Shown piece after piece: positions 31,860 through 42,780 of a stretch of 64,000 nucleotides of DNA (its first letter is position 1; the number at the start of each line of letters is the position of its first letter). A program made the translations under genes and the position numbers. The notes beneath the pieces were generated by a model, which saw nothing but the letters and a program-made list of their open reading frames with translations, was not told where the DNA came from and did not search any database. Source of the DNA: Thalassia testudinum (taxonomy: Eukaryota > Streptophyta > Magnoliopsida > Alismatales > Hydrocharitaceae); NCBI GenBank assembly GCA_037157565.1, contig JAZHRO010000014.1, positions 103,819,501-103,883,500 on the forward strand, written 5' to 3'.

Positions 31860-32397
31860 CGTTTCCCGTTGATTTTTACAATAACCGACAGTGTTAAAAG
31901 GTAATTTTTTTTAATAAAGGTGACTGTTTCCCGTCGCTTATTAAAGAAAGCGATGGGAAAAATATTTTTGCCGTCGGTTATTTTAAGAACCAGCGGCAAA
32001 AAATTGTAAGTTTTTGTAGCAAATGAAAGGTTTTGCCATCGCTTATTTGAGAAAGCGACGGCAAAACTATTTTTACCGTCACTTGTACAAGCGACAGTGT
32101 TTTATTTTAAACAACGGCAAAACTCAAAAAGCAGCGCGTTAGTGCCGGAAAAAAGTATTGTAAAAATGTCGTCGCTTTTTTAATAAGCAACGAGAAATAC
32201 CATTGTCGTCGGTTATAAAACGATGGCAAAAGATCAAATTCGTCTGCTGGGCGAACGATATTTCGACGTCAGATGTTCCTTGTAATCGACGGGAAAAAGA
32301 AATAGCGACGGTACTTATGTCATCGCTTTTTAGCGTCGGTTAAAAGGACTTTGCCATTGGTTTTCAACCGACAGGAAAAATAGAAATTGTTGTAGTG
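31860..32397. repeat. Right subterminal repeat array and terminus of the CACTA element
   Basis: A dozen or so units alternate between CCGTCGCTTATT-type and AAAGCGACGGCAAAA-type sequences, forming many small inverted repeats, then the terminus AATTGTTGTAGTG. Typical of CACTA transposase-binding regions. Confidence 0.8.
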
Positions 32398-32622
32398 AAG
32401 GTCTGGCTTTTTGATTCTCAACTGAAGCTCTTCCTTGGTAAGCTTAGGTCTAAGTGGAATGGCCTATTTGTTATTGAGCAGATTTTTCCTAACAGGGCCA
32501 TCAAAATCTCTGACCCAAAGACGGGTAATTCCTTCAAGGTCAATGGGCAACATCTCAAATCCTTTGTTGACCATGTGCTCCCTGAACCCGTCTCGAACAA
32601 GGTTGCTCTCACCTTGCCTTAA
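32398..32622 (+). pseudogene. int: Integrase C-terminal end of element B, 3' of the CACTA insertion
   Basis: Encodes KVWLFDSQLKLFLGKLRSKW...VNGQHLKSFVDH and ends at TAA 32622. It matches the last part of element A's integrase ([18 protein letters not shown]...[11 protein letters not shown]). It continues the coding sense that stops at 24047; the AAG at its start is the CACTA target duplication. Confidence 0.88.
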
Positions 32623-32757
32623 CCACCACTGGCTGAACATCGCCTAGCTGAAGGCACTAAACTCAGCACGAGTAAAGGCTGTTTCGAGTTGACCAGAATC
32701 TCACAGAAACCAGGTGCTATTCTTCTATTTCTTCTCTCCTGCATGCTTTCATTTTAA

Positions 32758-32793
32758 CAATGAGGACATTGCATTAGCTAAGCATGGGGGGTG
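32758..32793 (+). other. CAATG hairpin and second purine-tract-like motif (element B)
   Basis: CAATGAGGACATTG followed by TAAGCATGGGGGGT; the equivalent of 11974-12010 in element A. Confidence 0.55.
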
Positions 32794-33184
32794 GATATCT
32801 TATGAAATAATCTTTTTGTCAGCCGTAACAGTAATTTCCTATTATTAAAAAAAAAGAAAAAAAATAGAAGTAGGAGAAGAGAACTTAGGCATTAGGAGTT
32901 GCAAACTTTAGGAATTGATACTTTAGGACATGAATACTTAGACTTTTCAGGTCTTCAGGCATAATTAGCCCAGGTGTCCACTCCAATGTGGACTTAGTCT
33001 CAAGTCCTCGCCAAATAATTTTATTCTAATTTGGCTAATAAATTAGGGTGATAAGTACACGACTTATCGACCCACCTTTTGATTTGAAGGGACTATAAGT
33101 CTAAGCATCTACGCATTATTTGCATTGACTCACTTTTCAGCAGTTTCTTTGGAAATTGGGTAGCTAATGAACTTTCTAGGGTTG

Positions 33185-33452
33185 TATGGCTGGCAAGTTG
33201 CGTGGGTAATAGCCCATTGGCTGGTTGTCCACAGCCTAGCTACATGACCATACTCATTCTACTGCTTTTAGGTAAATCTTAGATCAGGGAAGCCACCAAC
33301 TTAGAAAAAAATGATGTTCAAAAGTAAAAGAAAAGAAAAAAATAGAGAAAGGAGAAAATAAAAATAATAATAAAACCACACTTCACTGCACGAGTATGGT
33401 TGGCAAGTTACCGTGGGTAGCATCCCATTGGCTGGTTGTCCATAGCCCAGCT
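33185..33452 (+). repeat. Direct repeat pair in element B 3' region
   Basis: About 57 bp (TATGGCTGGCAAGTTG...CCTAGCT) repeated 210 bases downstream with a few changes. Both copies contain CCCATTGGCTGGTTGTCCA. Confidence 0.7.
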
Positions 33453-34003
33453 CACAAAAATGCACAATACTTCCCAAAACACTTAGGGAAGAAGCAGGGA
33501 AGTAGAAAAAACCACAGAGATATATAATGAGTTCGCCCTTGTGTTGATCCCATAAAAAATAAAGAGGGAGAAAGCTACCGTTCAAAAAGAAAAACCTTTA
33601 AGCAGAAACTTTCAAGGTGACCTAAGGTCGTAGAAACCCAAAATCCATTTTAACGGCCTCCTGGCATGTCTTTCACTATCTTCACAAGATGCTTAGCACT
33701 TAGAGTCCTTTTTGAGTCTTGGGTGGGTTAGGTAGCCATAAAAGATTATCCCGAAACTCTCAAACTCAAAAAAATCCAAAAAAATTAGAAATAAAAAAAG
33801 CAAAAAAAATTGTATCTTCCTTTTTTTCAAATAAGGCGAGGGCTTGGGTGGTTTGCATTCTGGCAGACACCCGGGCAATGTCGAGTTTTTGTAACTAGGT
33901 CTTGGGGTTGAGATTTTCTAAAGCAATCAACAAATCTTGCCTAAGTAATTAAATCCTGATTTTACTTTTATACATAGCATATAGTTTAATTTTGCTAGCG
34001 ATT

Positions 34004-34026
34004 AGCAAAAGATAGGCATGGGGGTA
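34004..34026 (+). promoter_or_regulatory. Polypurine tract of element B
   Basis: AGCAAAAGATAGGCATGGGGGTA, one base different from the tracts of A and C, directly before the 3' LTR. Confidence 0.85.
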
Positions 34027-34640
34027 TGATATAAACACAACTATTGAGGATAAAATGCCCATTTATGCATGTTCCTAGGCTTAGATTTGCATTTCATGTT
34101 ATAAATATTGCATAGCATGCATCATCCTGCATTTAGAGTAGTTGTGTATATTTTAGGTTAATTATGTCCTTTTTATGATCAGGAGGGAAGGGGATTTATT
34201 TCAGGGTCTCGAATTAATGATCTGAATGTACGGATCTGATCAAGATGATGATCTGAGTCCAACGCCTCTGAGATCGTCCTAATCAGAATCCCATATCACC
34301 TTATGCAATCTGAGGAAGATCAATGGCCAGGAGGGAAATGTGACATCCTTATGGGCTTCAGATGAAAAATCCGACCATACGGATGGATCCGGAGCGACGA
34401 TTGCAATCCGACAGCGTGAAAATCACCTCAATCCAAGCATCATGGCACCCTCTGCAATAGAAAGAAGATGGATAACCTAGATGGCACCATGTGGCGCCAT
34501 CTAGGCTACCCAACATCAGCCATCAACGACTACTGGCACCCCCTCATCATCTTCACCTTCAAATCCTAACCGTTGGATCATCATCCAACAGTTAGGAAGC
34601 CTTAATGTCGCGGCCTCAAGAACTTCTTGTGACAATCCCC

Positions 34641-34710
34641 GGTCGCAGCACATTGGTTGGGATGTTGGCCTCTAAGGGAGGGGCATGGGTTCGAATCTCC
34701 GCAAGCCCCC
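34641..34710 (+). other. tRNA-like segment in B's 3' LTR
   Basis: Second copy of the 16281-16345 module, with a GGTTCGAATCTCC B-box variant and a TCTAA change in the anticodon-like loop. Confidence 0.45.
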
Positions 34711-35072
34711 TAATTCACCAATTAGACAAGGCCGCATGCGCGCATAAAGGCACAGTGCACAGCCGCGTGCATGCACAAGGGCGTGCGCACAACAGCAGCC
34801 AACGCATGCCAGCGGACGCGAGCAACACGGCCGCGTGATGCGCGCGCCAGTAGCTATGAGTGGGACTGTGCATGGTTGGTGTCGACCTTCAACGACAGTC
34901 TGAGCCAGTCTTTAGTGACGCTTACAGCTGTCACTAATTGCTTGTATGCGTGAGGATAGCTGCGGGCGTAAGCGGTGGGGACACGATCTTCAACGACAGT
35001 TGTAGGGGTCTTTAGTGACGCTTGCAGCTATCACTACAGCCCTCTACACGAATTTCTTCCTCTTCCCTCCAC

Positions 35073-35080
35073 TATAAAAG
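35073..35080 (+). promoter_or_regulatory. TATA box of element B 3' LTR
   Basis: TATAAAAG, as in the 5' LTR. Confidence 0.6.
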
Positions 35081-35752
35081 GACTCCTACACCTCCATTCT
35101 TCACAATCTCTACCTACTCTACTCCCACCTACTAAGCTTTAGTAGCCTACCAAAGCTCCATTAGAGCTTATTCCCAAGCTCCAAAGGCCTCTTATTAGTG
35201 TAATGCTCCTATATCCCCACCAAATATTCATCCTCCATCCCACCACCTTCATAAGAAGCCTTGAGCCATCATCTCCATCTCCTCATCCCCATTCCAAAGC
35301 CTTGGTGAAGCATTCCTCTACCTGGCATCCACCTGCATCTCACCTCCGTTGTCCAGCACCTCACCCTCTTTATCCAAACTGTTGCAAAGAGTCATTATCT
35401 CGCCAAACAGCTAATTTGGGAGAGTTCTTCTCACCTCTATCTCTTTTATGTTTTAGCATATTGTAGTAGACATTTGAATGCCATTGTGAAATATCATATT
35501 TGTCCTCCACTTTGTTAAGTTATCTCGCTTGTCTTTTTATTTCAAAAACACAAAAAATTTCACAAAACCCTAAAACACCAAAAAGAAACAAAATGAAGTG
35601 TGGATTTCAACAAAAACAAACGTCGCCTCCCTGTGTTCGACCCAGGACTCCCTTGGAGTTTCAGTTATAAATTGTATTTGATAACGCACTTTGCGAGCTA
35701 CGACGACGGATTCTTGAAACCCTGATTTTTCTTTGCCAAAACCCGTTGATCA

Positions 35753-35757
35753 TGGAT
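35753..35757. repeat. Target-site duplication of element B (right copy, TGGAT)
   Basis: Matches 1874-1878. Confidence 0.85.
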
Positions 35758-35874
35758 CACTCTCCTCTCATTGTCGACACATCGAGTTCCTTCAACCAAA
35801 CAAAGACAGAGAAAAGAGGGTTAAAAAATGTGAATACCAATGCAAGGATAAAAGCAACAAAAAGATCTGTAGCC
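35758..35874 (-). other. Leader of element E, part next to the primer site
   Basis: Short noncoding piece between the primer site and the element B insertion; continues at 1873 downward. Confidence 0.5.
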
Positions 35875-35892
35875 TCCTTGGCAACGGTGCCA
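35875..35892 (-). promoter_or_regulatory. Primer-binding site of element E
   Basis: On the minus strand TGGCACCGTTGCCAAGGA, 5 bases after the LTR end; a diverged tRNA-Asp-type site. Confidence 0.7.
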
Positions 35893-35897
35893 AAAAC

Positions 35898-38145
35898 TGA
35901 CGTCATCGAAACACGTTAAGTTAAATCCATCCTTATAGTATGCGTTTGCGATATCAATTTTAAATGAAGATATGGATTAGGTGAGTCCAAGTGTCGAACA
36001 CGAGGAGGCGTGAAATCAGATTAGTTTGTAGCTTTAGGGTGTCACAAAATTGTTTGTTTTGTTTGCTTGCGAAAAAACTAATGAGTGAGAGTAGGGTTAA
36101 AGACTTGAGATTATAGCATGGTGATTACTTAGCTAGACATGAAACATGACATGATGAAATATATTGTGCAAATAGAGTTGTTTTATAATTACAATGATAG
36201 AGGGAAGCTTGAAACAATGTAAACATTAAATTAGGGTAGAGAAATGCAAAAGGGAGAGGCGAGGCAGCCACGATGGTGGATGGGGCTTCCATCGACGGCT
36301 CAACAACTCTGAGAGAGTGTGAAGTGTGCTTGGTAGAGCTAGGAAGAAGCTAGGAGTGAATGCCCTTAAATGGAGTGGCTATGGGGGTTGTTATAGTGGA
36401 GAAGGGGTTTCTAAATCAGGTAGGGTTTTAGCAACATCCTGGACGTCACTAAAATCATTCCTCAAATGTCGATGAAGCCCTCCACCCGCTGGTCCATCAC
36501 GTGCGCACGTGCTTCCTTTGCGCGATTCGTGCACCCGCAGTATAGGCCGTCTGATCAAAGATTGGACAACTAAAATCACGCCTAGCATGAAGCCTCAGAT
36601 CAGGCCTTACACGCTTTGGGCGTGCATCATCTGACGCATGCACGACAGGTGTGAAAGAGTGTGCTGCATATCTCACCTCTGGATAGCTCGATCATCCATC
36701 AACGGTTCAATTTCGATTGCACACGCCCTCCGCTACTGATTTGAGCCTCACAAGTGCTCGAACGCATGTCCACTGCTCGCGCATGAAGGCGTGGACCAAT
36801 GTGCCATCCCCACGCCTTGGTTACGTTATGGTGCTAGTGCCCATGTGCCCTCAGCTGTCCGATTGTGGATCGTACATCTTAAAACGCTTGATGAGGAGGT
36901 GTTAGAGAGAAAGCGGTGGCTGCGGGCATGTGGATGCACGACATGTGATCGGCTTTGGGTCGTTGATCATCAAATCAATGGCCAAAACTTCCTGGGGGGG
37001 AGCTACAAAGGTCGATTGAGGTGATTTTGAGTCCGTTGGACTCCGTTCATAGATTTGGATCCATCCGTGCAGTCTGATTGCTCATCTAAGGCCTATTTCA
37101 ACATGCACTTCTACACATGGCCATTAAACATTGATTATAAGCAATCTCAACTCATTATGAATGCAATGCTCCAAAGCCCATCACGACATGTCATTAATGC
37201 ACGTATACCCTTAAGATTGACTCTAGTTGATGAAATTATGATCATTAGATGTAGAGTTATCAGTCGTGCAGTCAACGTGGGTGTCTCGGCGGTAGGAAGG
37301 CGAGCGTTCTGGTGATGTGGGCAGCGAGGGACATGGTCGGCGGTGGTGGTTATGAACGATGGTGGTCGGCGCGGCTTTGGGTTCCTTGCATGAAGAGTTG
37401 TAGGGGGCACATGGAGAGGAAGAATAGGAAGAAGAAGAAGAAGCAGGGGCGAGATTGGGTTTGGCTGCAGGTGTTGGTGGTACTTGCGGCTAGGGGGATA
37501 AAGATCTGCGGGCTTTGGGTTTTTGCGTGAAGAAGATGATGACCATGGTGCTGGATGGTGTTGGTGGTGGTAATGGTGTACGCGCTGTCTCTGCGCACAC
37601 CACGGCGGCGAAGGGCGAAGGTGGGTGTGTGGAGGCGTGGTGGAGAAGCTCACAAAGGTCCCACAGTGTACGCTTCTGATCACGGTGCACGCTGCTTCCA
37701 CGGTGGAGGCGAGGCAGATGAAGATCCCTGAAAGGGGGAAAGATGAAGAGAGCCCCCTCCGGCTGTGACATCTTTTCTATTATAAATGCTTCCCGTCATT
37801 ATGTTTCTTCCGCTTGCAATCTTCTCCATCAGCTTAGCGATGAGTCGTTGCCGATAGGCTCAGAGAGGTTGTTGTTGCAAGATGCACGGCCACCTTGGGC
37901 TGGCAGTGCGTTGAGTTGGTCAAATGAGGCCAGCGAGAGCCAACGAATTGCTGGCGATGGAGACAGCTAAGGTGTGGTGCATTTGGGAATTTTGCACACA
38001 TCTACCTGCATAATATAAAGATATGCGTTAAGTCATATCTCTTCCATAGGGTAATTTAACATCTAATTATAAATAATTAAACTCTAAGAAAATGTTCGTA
38101 ACATGTATTTAGGCAATTAAATGGTCCACTAAATTGGACTTATCA
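35898..38145 (-). repeat. Element E full-length LTR
   Basis: On the minus strand it starts TGATAAGTCCAATTTAG and ends CGATGACGTCA, followed by a primer site. 2248 bp. The part 36813-38145 is repeated at 41443-42780 and 46071-47448. A TTCGACACTTGGACT motif near its end is the U5-type motif seen in the other LTRs. Confidence 0.8.
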
Positions 38146-41100
38146 AATACCCCCATGCATAAGTTTTGCTAGTCCCTAGCAAGAGTGAAAAATGATGGAA
38201 TTGAACAAAAGATTTCTTCTTTCCTTATTCTAAAAATTTAGAGATCCAGACAAATGTGAAGTGATAGTAGCCTAGGTAATGGATCCAAGAGAAAAGCTAA
38301 CTTACATTTAGAGTTCGTACTTAACCCTTGGAAAACATTTTATTAGGATAGGCAACTTCTTCCCTTGGGGATAAAGCAGAAAATAGTTTGTGATTTGACC
38401 CTGTCTTTTTTGCTTAGATAGAAGCTAATGAGTCAAATGGATTCATATTTGGTGGCTCACACTCATCTGGTGCTACATGTAGTCTAGTACTGCAAACTCT
38501 AAATCTCTAGACTATCAAATAAGTCAACCTAGAGAGACTAAAAACTATGCTCTCTTAATGCTAATTTGCGCTCACTCTTTTTCTTTTTCTTCTTTCTCTT
38601 CTGAGATCACATATCTTACCAGATTTTGTAAATGTATTCAATGTTTGGTGACCTCACATGACATTCACACTTCAATTAGATTTCTAATAACCCTACAACT
38701 AAGTTAGAAGTCCTCAGCCAGTATTCAGGCGATCAAAAATACTGAAAAGTAAGTATGGGTCATATTTGGTGGATCGTAATGGGCGTAATGGGTGTTTTTG
38801 TTGCCTCAAAAACATCGACACATGATGAAAATTGATACGAAGATAAAATTATAAACTTGAACTCCTTTCTCTTTTTCTCTTTTTTTATATTTTTATAAAT
38901 ATATATTCTTTTCTTTTCTTTTTTTCCCTTTTTTTTCTTTTTTTCTTTTCTTTGTATTTCTTCTAACTACTAACACAAAATAATGCAAACTTTTATTCAT
39001 GAGGCATTACTGGGGAAAATGATGTTTAAGAGGATATTGTGTGGCTTATTTGGTGGAAGTGCCTACTCTTGGCACCGGGAAGGAATGGATAGGACAAGCG
39101 TATTTTTGACCTTTGACACTACTACCCTCCTTCAGCTGAGGATTCTTTGAAGGATGTTGGAACCATACACCATAGTCATAGTTTTATTAGAATTCAATCT
39201 GTGTGTATCTGCCTTATTTGGTGACTCTCAGGAATTCACACATTGTTTGCACACAGGAATAGAGAGCAAAAACTATGCCTAACTCTGAGGTATCATCATC
39301 TAATTTTCTAGAACTTAAGAGTCCTTGCACTAGACTTAATGCACTAGTAGTCTCTCTACTTTCACATATATTAGGTGGATCTAATAGAAGATAGTATGCC
39401 TGACTCCCTTCAAACTATCCAAGGATTCAGCAGACTAAAAATGCTTATTGGTTTTCTACAAAGATCCATTACCCAGTCTATGTGCAAGTGAAGTAACTAT
39501 ACCGGAATCTAAACTTAGAAATAATTTTAAAAAAAAAATCTTCAATGACACTTCCTTCATAAAGATATTTTACTAAGGCTAACCAATTCAGCTCAAGAAA
39601 ACAAAAGAGCGATTTTTTCTTTTTTTGCTAATGAACCTAACCTAAAAGCAAAATGCACCCCCCATGCTTAAATCCTACAATGTCCTCATTGTAACATTAA
39701 AACAGGGGTAGAAAGGAAGGAAATCACCTAATAAAGGCATTATTCTGGATGTTGGGTTGTTCCCAACAAGTACTACATTTTCTGTTGGCAGCTAAACTTA
39801 TAGGGAACCTGTAAGTCTGGTTCCAGAAAGAAAGAGGTAGGCCCTAAAAATATGCATAAAAGCACGAGCCTAAAAAATGGGTTGGCTGTAAATGCTGGCG
39901 AGCTAATGATGCAGCGTGATTCCAGATGCTCGCCATAAGACATGATAACAGACAACCTTGCAGGCTACCTAAAGAGGTCTAGGAGAAAAAGTAATAGGAG
40001 GGACCTCTTGAAACAAGAGTGGAGAATAACAAGGATCCTCCAAAGCAAAAAGGGTTTTAAAAGATGTATGCATAATTATTTCAAACCCTTCAATGGCAAG
40101 ACTAAAAGTACATGCACCAATCCAAACTCATCATTCCACTCGAGGATGTACTGGCCTGATTTTCTCCCAGAAAGAATGTATGTAAGCAGAAACTTGAGCC
40201 AAGGATCGGTTAAGTAGTGTAAGGGTTGCTTGTGGTGTTGGGCGGTAATGATTAAGTCCAATGAGGGCTTAGTCCGTGTCAAGTCTAGCTCTAACAACAA
40301 TTCAAATTTTGTATTATTCTCCCTAATAGGTGTTGTAGAAATATTCAAGTCACCTTGCCTATCATTAATGATTTCCTCAAGAATGGGGGTCATATTTTCA
40401 CCTTCCAATATATGTGAATCAACGGTGGACTCCAAATCACATTAATTTGATGGCAGGATCAAAGCAACAGAATCATTATCATTAATTTCATCCCCATATT
40501 CTTTTGGTTCACTTAAGTTTTTGTCGGGTTATATATGTGATTCACTAGTAAAGAGAGGAGTTGCTTCAATAACCTCAATTATTTTTGAAGGAGGATCAGT
40601 CTTAATGTTTTGGAATAAGCCTATATCTCTTAATTCTTTGTTCTCCTCAAGGCATAAATCCTCAATTGATATGTATTGTCCCCGAGAGTCTCTCCTAGGC
40701 TTCTCATTATTGTGTTTCTCCTCCTATAACATTAACTCCATATCTTCCTGATTTTGCGAAGTATGATTTTCAAAATCAAAAGTAGGGAGGAATCCAGATT
40801 TTACCAAATCATTCATATCCTCAGGGGGCAAGTCCTCAAATAACACATAATTCCCTCGAGATTCACTCCAAACTCTTAGTTTGGGTTCCTCCATTGGGTC
40901 TTCCTCATCCTCTAAAATGGACTCTTTGTATCCCTAAGACCAAAATTAATCCAATTCATCCTCCATTCCCTTAGGATCACCTTCATTGGACACATGTAAA
41001 TCCTCAGGATGTTGAATGGTAGGTGTTGGTTCCCTAAGTGGAGGGTTGAGATTAGGCTCACTAAGGGTAGAATGGGGTTCCACCACATGATTAATAGGGG

Positions 41101-41442
41101 AGGTGGCATGAACAATACGACCTTGACCCGGGTTATCAGGGGTAAGAAAAATACTGTCAGCGAGGTCAAGGTCCTCAAGTGGTACCATCTTCCCTTTCTT
41201 TTGACTCCAATATAACTCAGGTGGATAATAACTAAGATGTTCCTCCTCTAGTGGTCGTGTCTCGTGGGGAGAGTCTAAGTGATAGCTACTCAATACGGGA
41301 TCCCTATTATCCATTGTTTCCTCAGAATCCTTTTGACAATCACGGTTGTACGGGTAGGGATTAGAATCAAAAGTAAGAGAGTAGCTAAGTTGACTAATTT
41401 TCTCATTCATTCATTGATTATTCCTCAACATCTCTGCCATAG
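38146..41442 (-). other. Element E internal region, copy 1
   Basis: Begins next to the LTR with a polypurine tract (minus: AGCAAAACTTATGCATGGGGGTATT). It then holds about 1.9 kb of noncoding DNA with a T-rich stretch (38860-38960), the CAATG hairpin (39678-39691) with purine tract, the TGTTGGG hairpin (39750-39768), and the unknown ORF (41410-40076). Confidence 0.7.
40076..41410 (-). pseudogene. Unknown repeated-module ORF of element E, copy 1
   Basis: One minus-strand frame of about 445 codons with five or so TAA/TAG stops. It contains repeated modules: LYWSQKKGKMVPLEDLDLAD, VWSESRGNYVLFEDLPPED and RRDSRGQYISIEDLCLEE, plus a partial FWS(stop)GYKES. The consensus is W-S-x-x-x-G-x-x-V-x-x-E-D-L. 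The remainder is acidic, and the C-terminal part ends LDLIITAQHHKQPL...LLVLPLKGLK. No known domain recognised. It is the only coding sequence of the internal region, so it may be the gag-position protein of a non-autonomous element or an acquired gene; I cannot decide. Confidence 0.55.
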
Positions 41443-42780
41443 ACTTGGTTGCGTTCTAGTGCAGGTGCCCACGTGCCCTCAGTCGTTCGATCATGGATCG
41501 GACGGCTTAAAACGCTTGATGAGGAGGTGCTAGAGAGAAAGCGGTGGCTGCGGGCATGTGGATGTGCGACATGTGGCCAACTTTGGGTCATTGATCATCA
41601 AATCAACGACTAGAACTTCCTGGGCTTGTTGTGGGAGCTATGGAGGTCGGATTGAGGTGATTTTGAGTCCGTTGGACTCCGTTCGTCGATATGGATCCAT
41701 CTGTGCAGTCTGATTGCTTGTCTGAGGCCTATTTCAATATGCACTTGCACATATGGCCATTAAACATTAATTATAAGCAATCTCAACTAATTATGCATGC
41801 AATGCTCGCAAACCCATTATGATATGTCAATAATGCACATATACCCTTAAGATTGACTCTAGTTGATGGAATTATCATCATTAGATGTAGAGTTATCAGT
41901 CGTGCAGCCGATTTGGGTGTCTCGACGGCAGCAAGGCAAGCATTTCGACGATGTGGGCAGCGAGGGACATGGCTTGCAAAACTTTGGGTTCCTTGCGTGA
42001 AGAGTTGCAGGGGGTGTGTGGAAAGGTAGAAGCAAAGGAAGAAGAAGAAGAAGAAGCAGGGGCAGGGCTGAGTTTGGCTGCAGGTGTTGGTGGTACTTGC
42101 GGCGAGGGGGATGAAGATCTGCGATTGGTGTGAGTATGGTGGAGGTGCTGCTGGGTTTTTGCGTGAAGAAGGTGATGAAGGTGGTATTGGATGGTGTTGG
42201 TGGCGGTAATGGTGTGCGCGCTGTCACAGCGCACACCACGACAGCAAAGGGCGGAGGTGGGTGCGTGGAGGCAGGGTGGAGAAGCTCGCAAAAGTCCTAC
42301 AATGTACGCTCCTGATCATGGTGCACGTTGCTTCCACGGTGGCAGCGAGGGAGATGAAGATCCCCGAAAGGGAGAAAGATGAGGAGAGCCCCCTCCGACC
42401 GTGGCGTCTTTTCATTTATAAATGTTTCTTGCCATTCTATTTCTTCCGCTCGCAATCTTCTCCAATAGCTTGGTGATGAGTCATTGCCAATAGGCTCAGA
42501 GAGGTTGTTGTTGCGAGATGCACGGCCGCCTTAGGCTGGCGGTGCATTGAGTTGGTCAGATGAGGCCAGCGAGAGCCAGCACACTGCTGGTGATGGAGAC
42601 GGCTATGGTGTGGTGCGTTTGGGAATTTTGCACACATCTACCTACATAATATAAAGATATGTGTTAAGTCATATCTCTTCCATAGGGTAATTTAATACTA
42701 ATTATACATAATTAAACTCTAAGAAAATGTTCGTAACATGTACTTAGGCAATTAAATGGTCCACTAAATTGGACTTATCA
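41443..42780 (-). repeat. Element E truncated LTR, middle copy
   Basis: Matches 36813-38145. It starts (minus) TGATAAGTCC at 42780 and stops abruptly at about 41443, where ORF-side sequence (CATCTCTGCCATAG) follows directly. It lacks the last 0.9 kb of the LTR and the primer site. Confidence 0.78.

Larger units (their letters stand above)
24051..32397 (+). mobile_element. Non-autonomous CACTA transposon carrying gene fragments (Pack-CACTA type)
   Basis: 8.35 kb bounded by CACTACTAGAAAAATGAG and, in reverse complement, CACTACAACAATTTCTATT, with a 3-bp AAG target duplication. Both ends carry subterminal repeats of the type AAGCGACGGCAAAA. No transposase (TNPA/TNPD-like) is visible, so it would need a partner in trans. 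Its cargo is two gene fragments with introns (AGO4-like and bZIP-like), pyrimidine-rich DNA, and a later solo LTR insertion (24856-27536). Without the solo LTR it is about 5.7 kb. It interrupts B's integrase. Confidence 0.88.
32623..34026 (+). other. 3' noncoding region of element B
   Basis: About 1.4 kb with no supported ORF. Contains the CAATG-AGGA-CATTG hairpin and purine tract (32758-32793), a direct repeat of about 57 bp (33185-33241 and 33395-33452) with the core CCATTGGCTGGTTGTCCA, A-rich stretches, and the polypurine tract (34004-34026). Confidence 0.65.
1879..35752 (+). mobile_element. Element B: decayed Athila-like Ty3/gypsy retrotransposon, carrying nested insertions
   Basis: It has paired LTRs, a tRNA-Asp-type primer site (17415-17432), degenerate gag and pol, a polypurine tract (34004-34026) and a 5-bp target duplication. 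Its own sequence is about 20 kb including the CACTA insertion, or about 11.7 kb without it. Element A lies in its 5' LTR and the CACTA element in its integrase. The gag and pol order and motifs match element A, but stops and frameshifts are frequent, so it is older. The lineage is assigned from the gag core, the RT motifs and the primer site. Confidence 0.9.
34027..35752 (+). repeat. Element B 3' LTR
   Basis: Starts TGATATAAACACAAC and ends GTTGATCA. It aligns to the split 5' LTR with many substitutions, so B is clearly older than A. It contains the tRNA-like segment (34641-34710), hairpins (34914-34934, 35014-35035) and a TATA box (35073-35080). Just before the end it carries about 24 extra bases (CTGATTTTTC... 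to AACCCG) not present in the 5' LTR. Confidence 0.88.
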
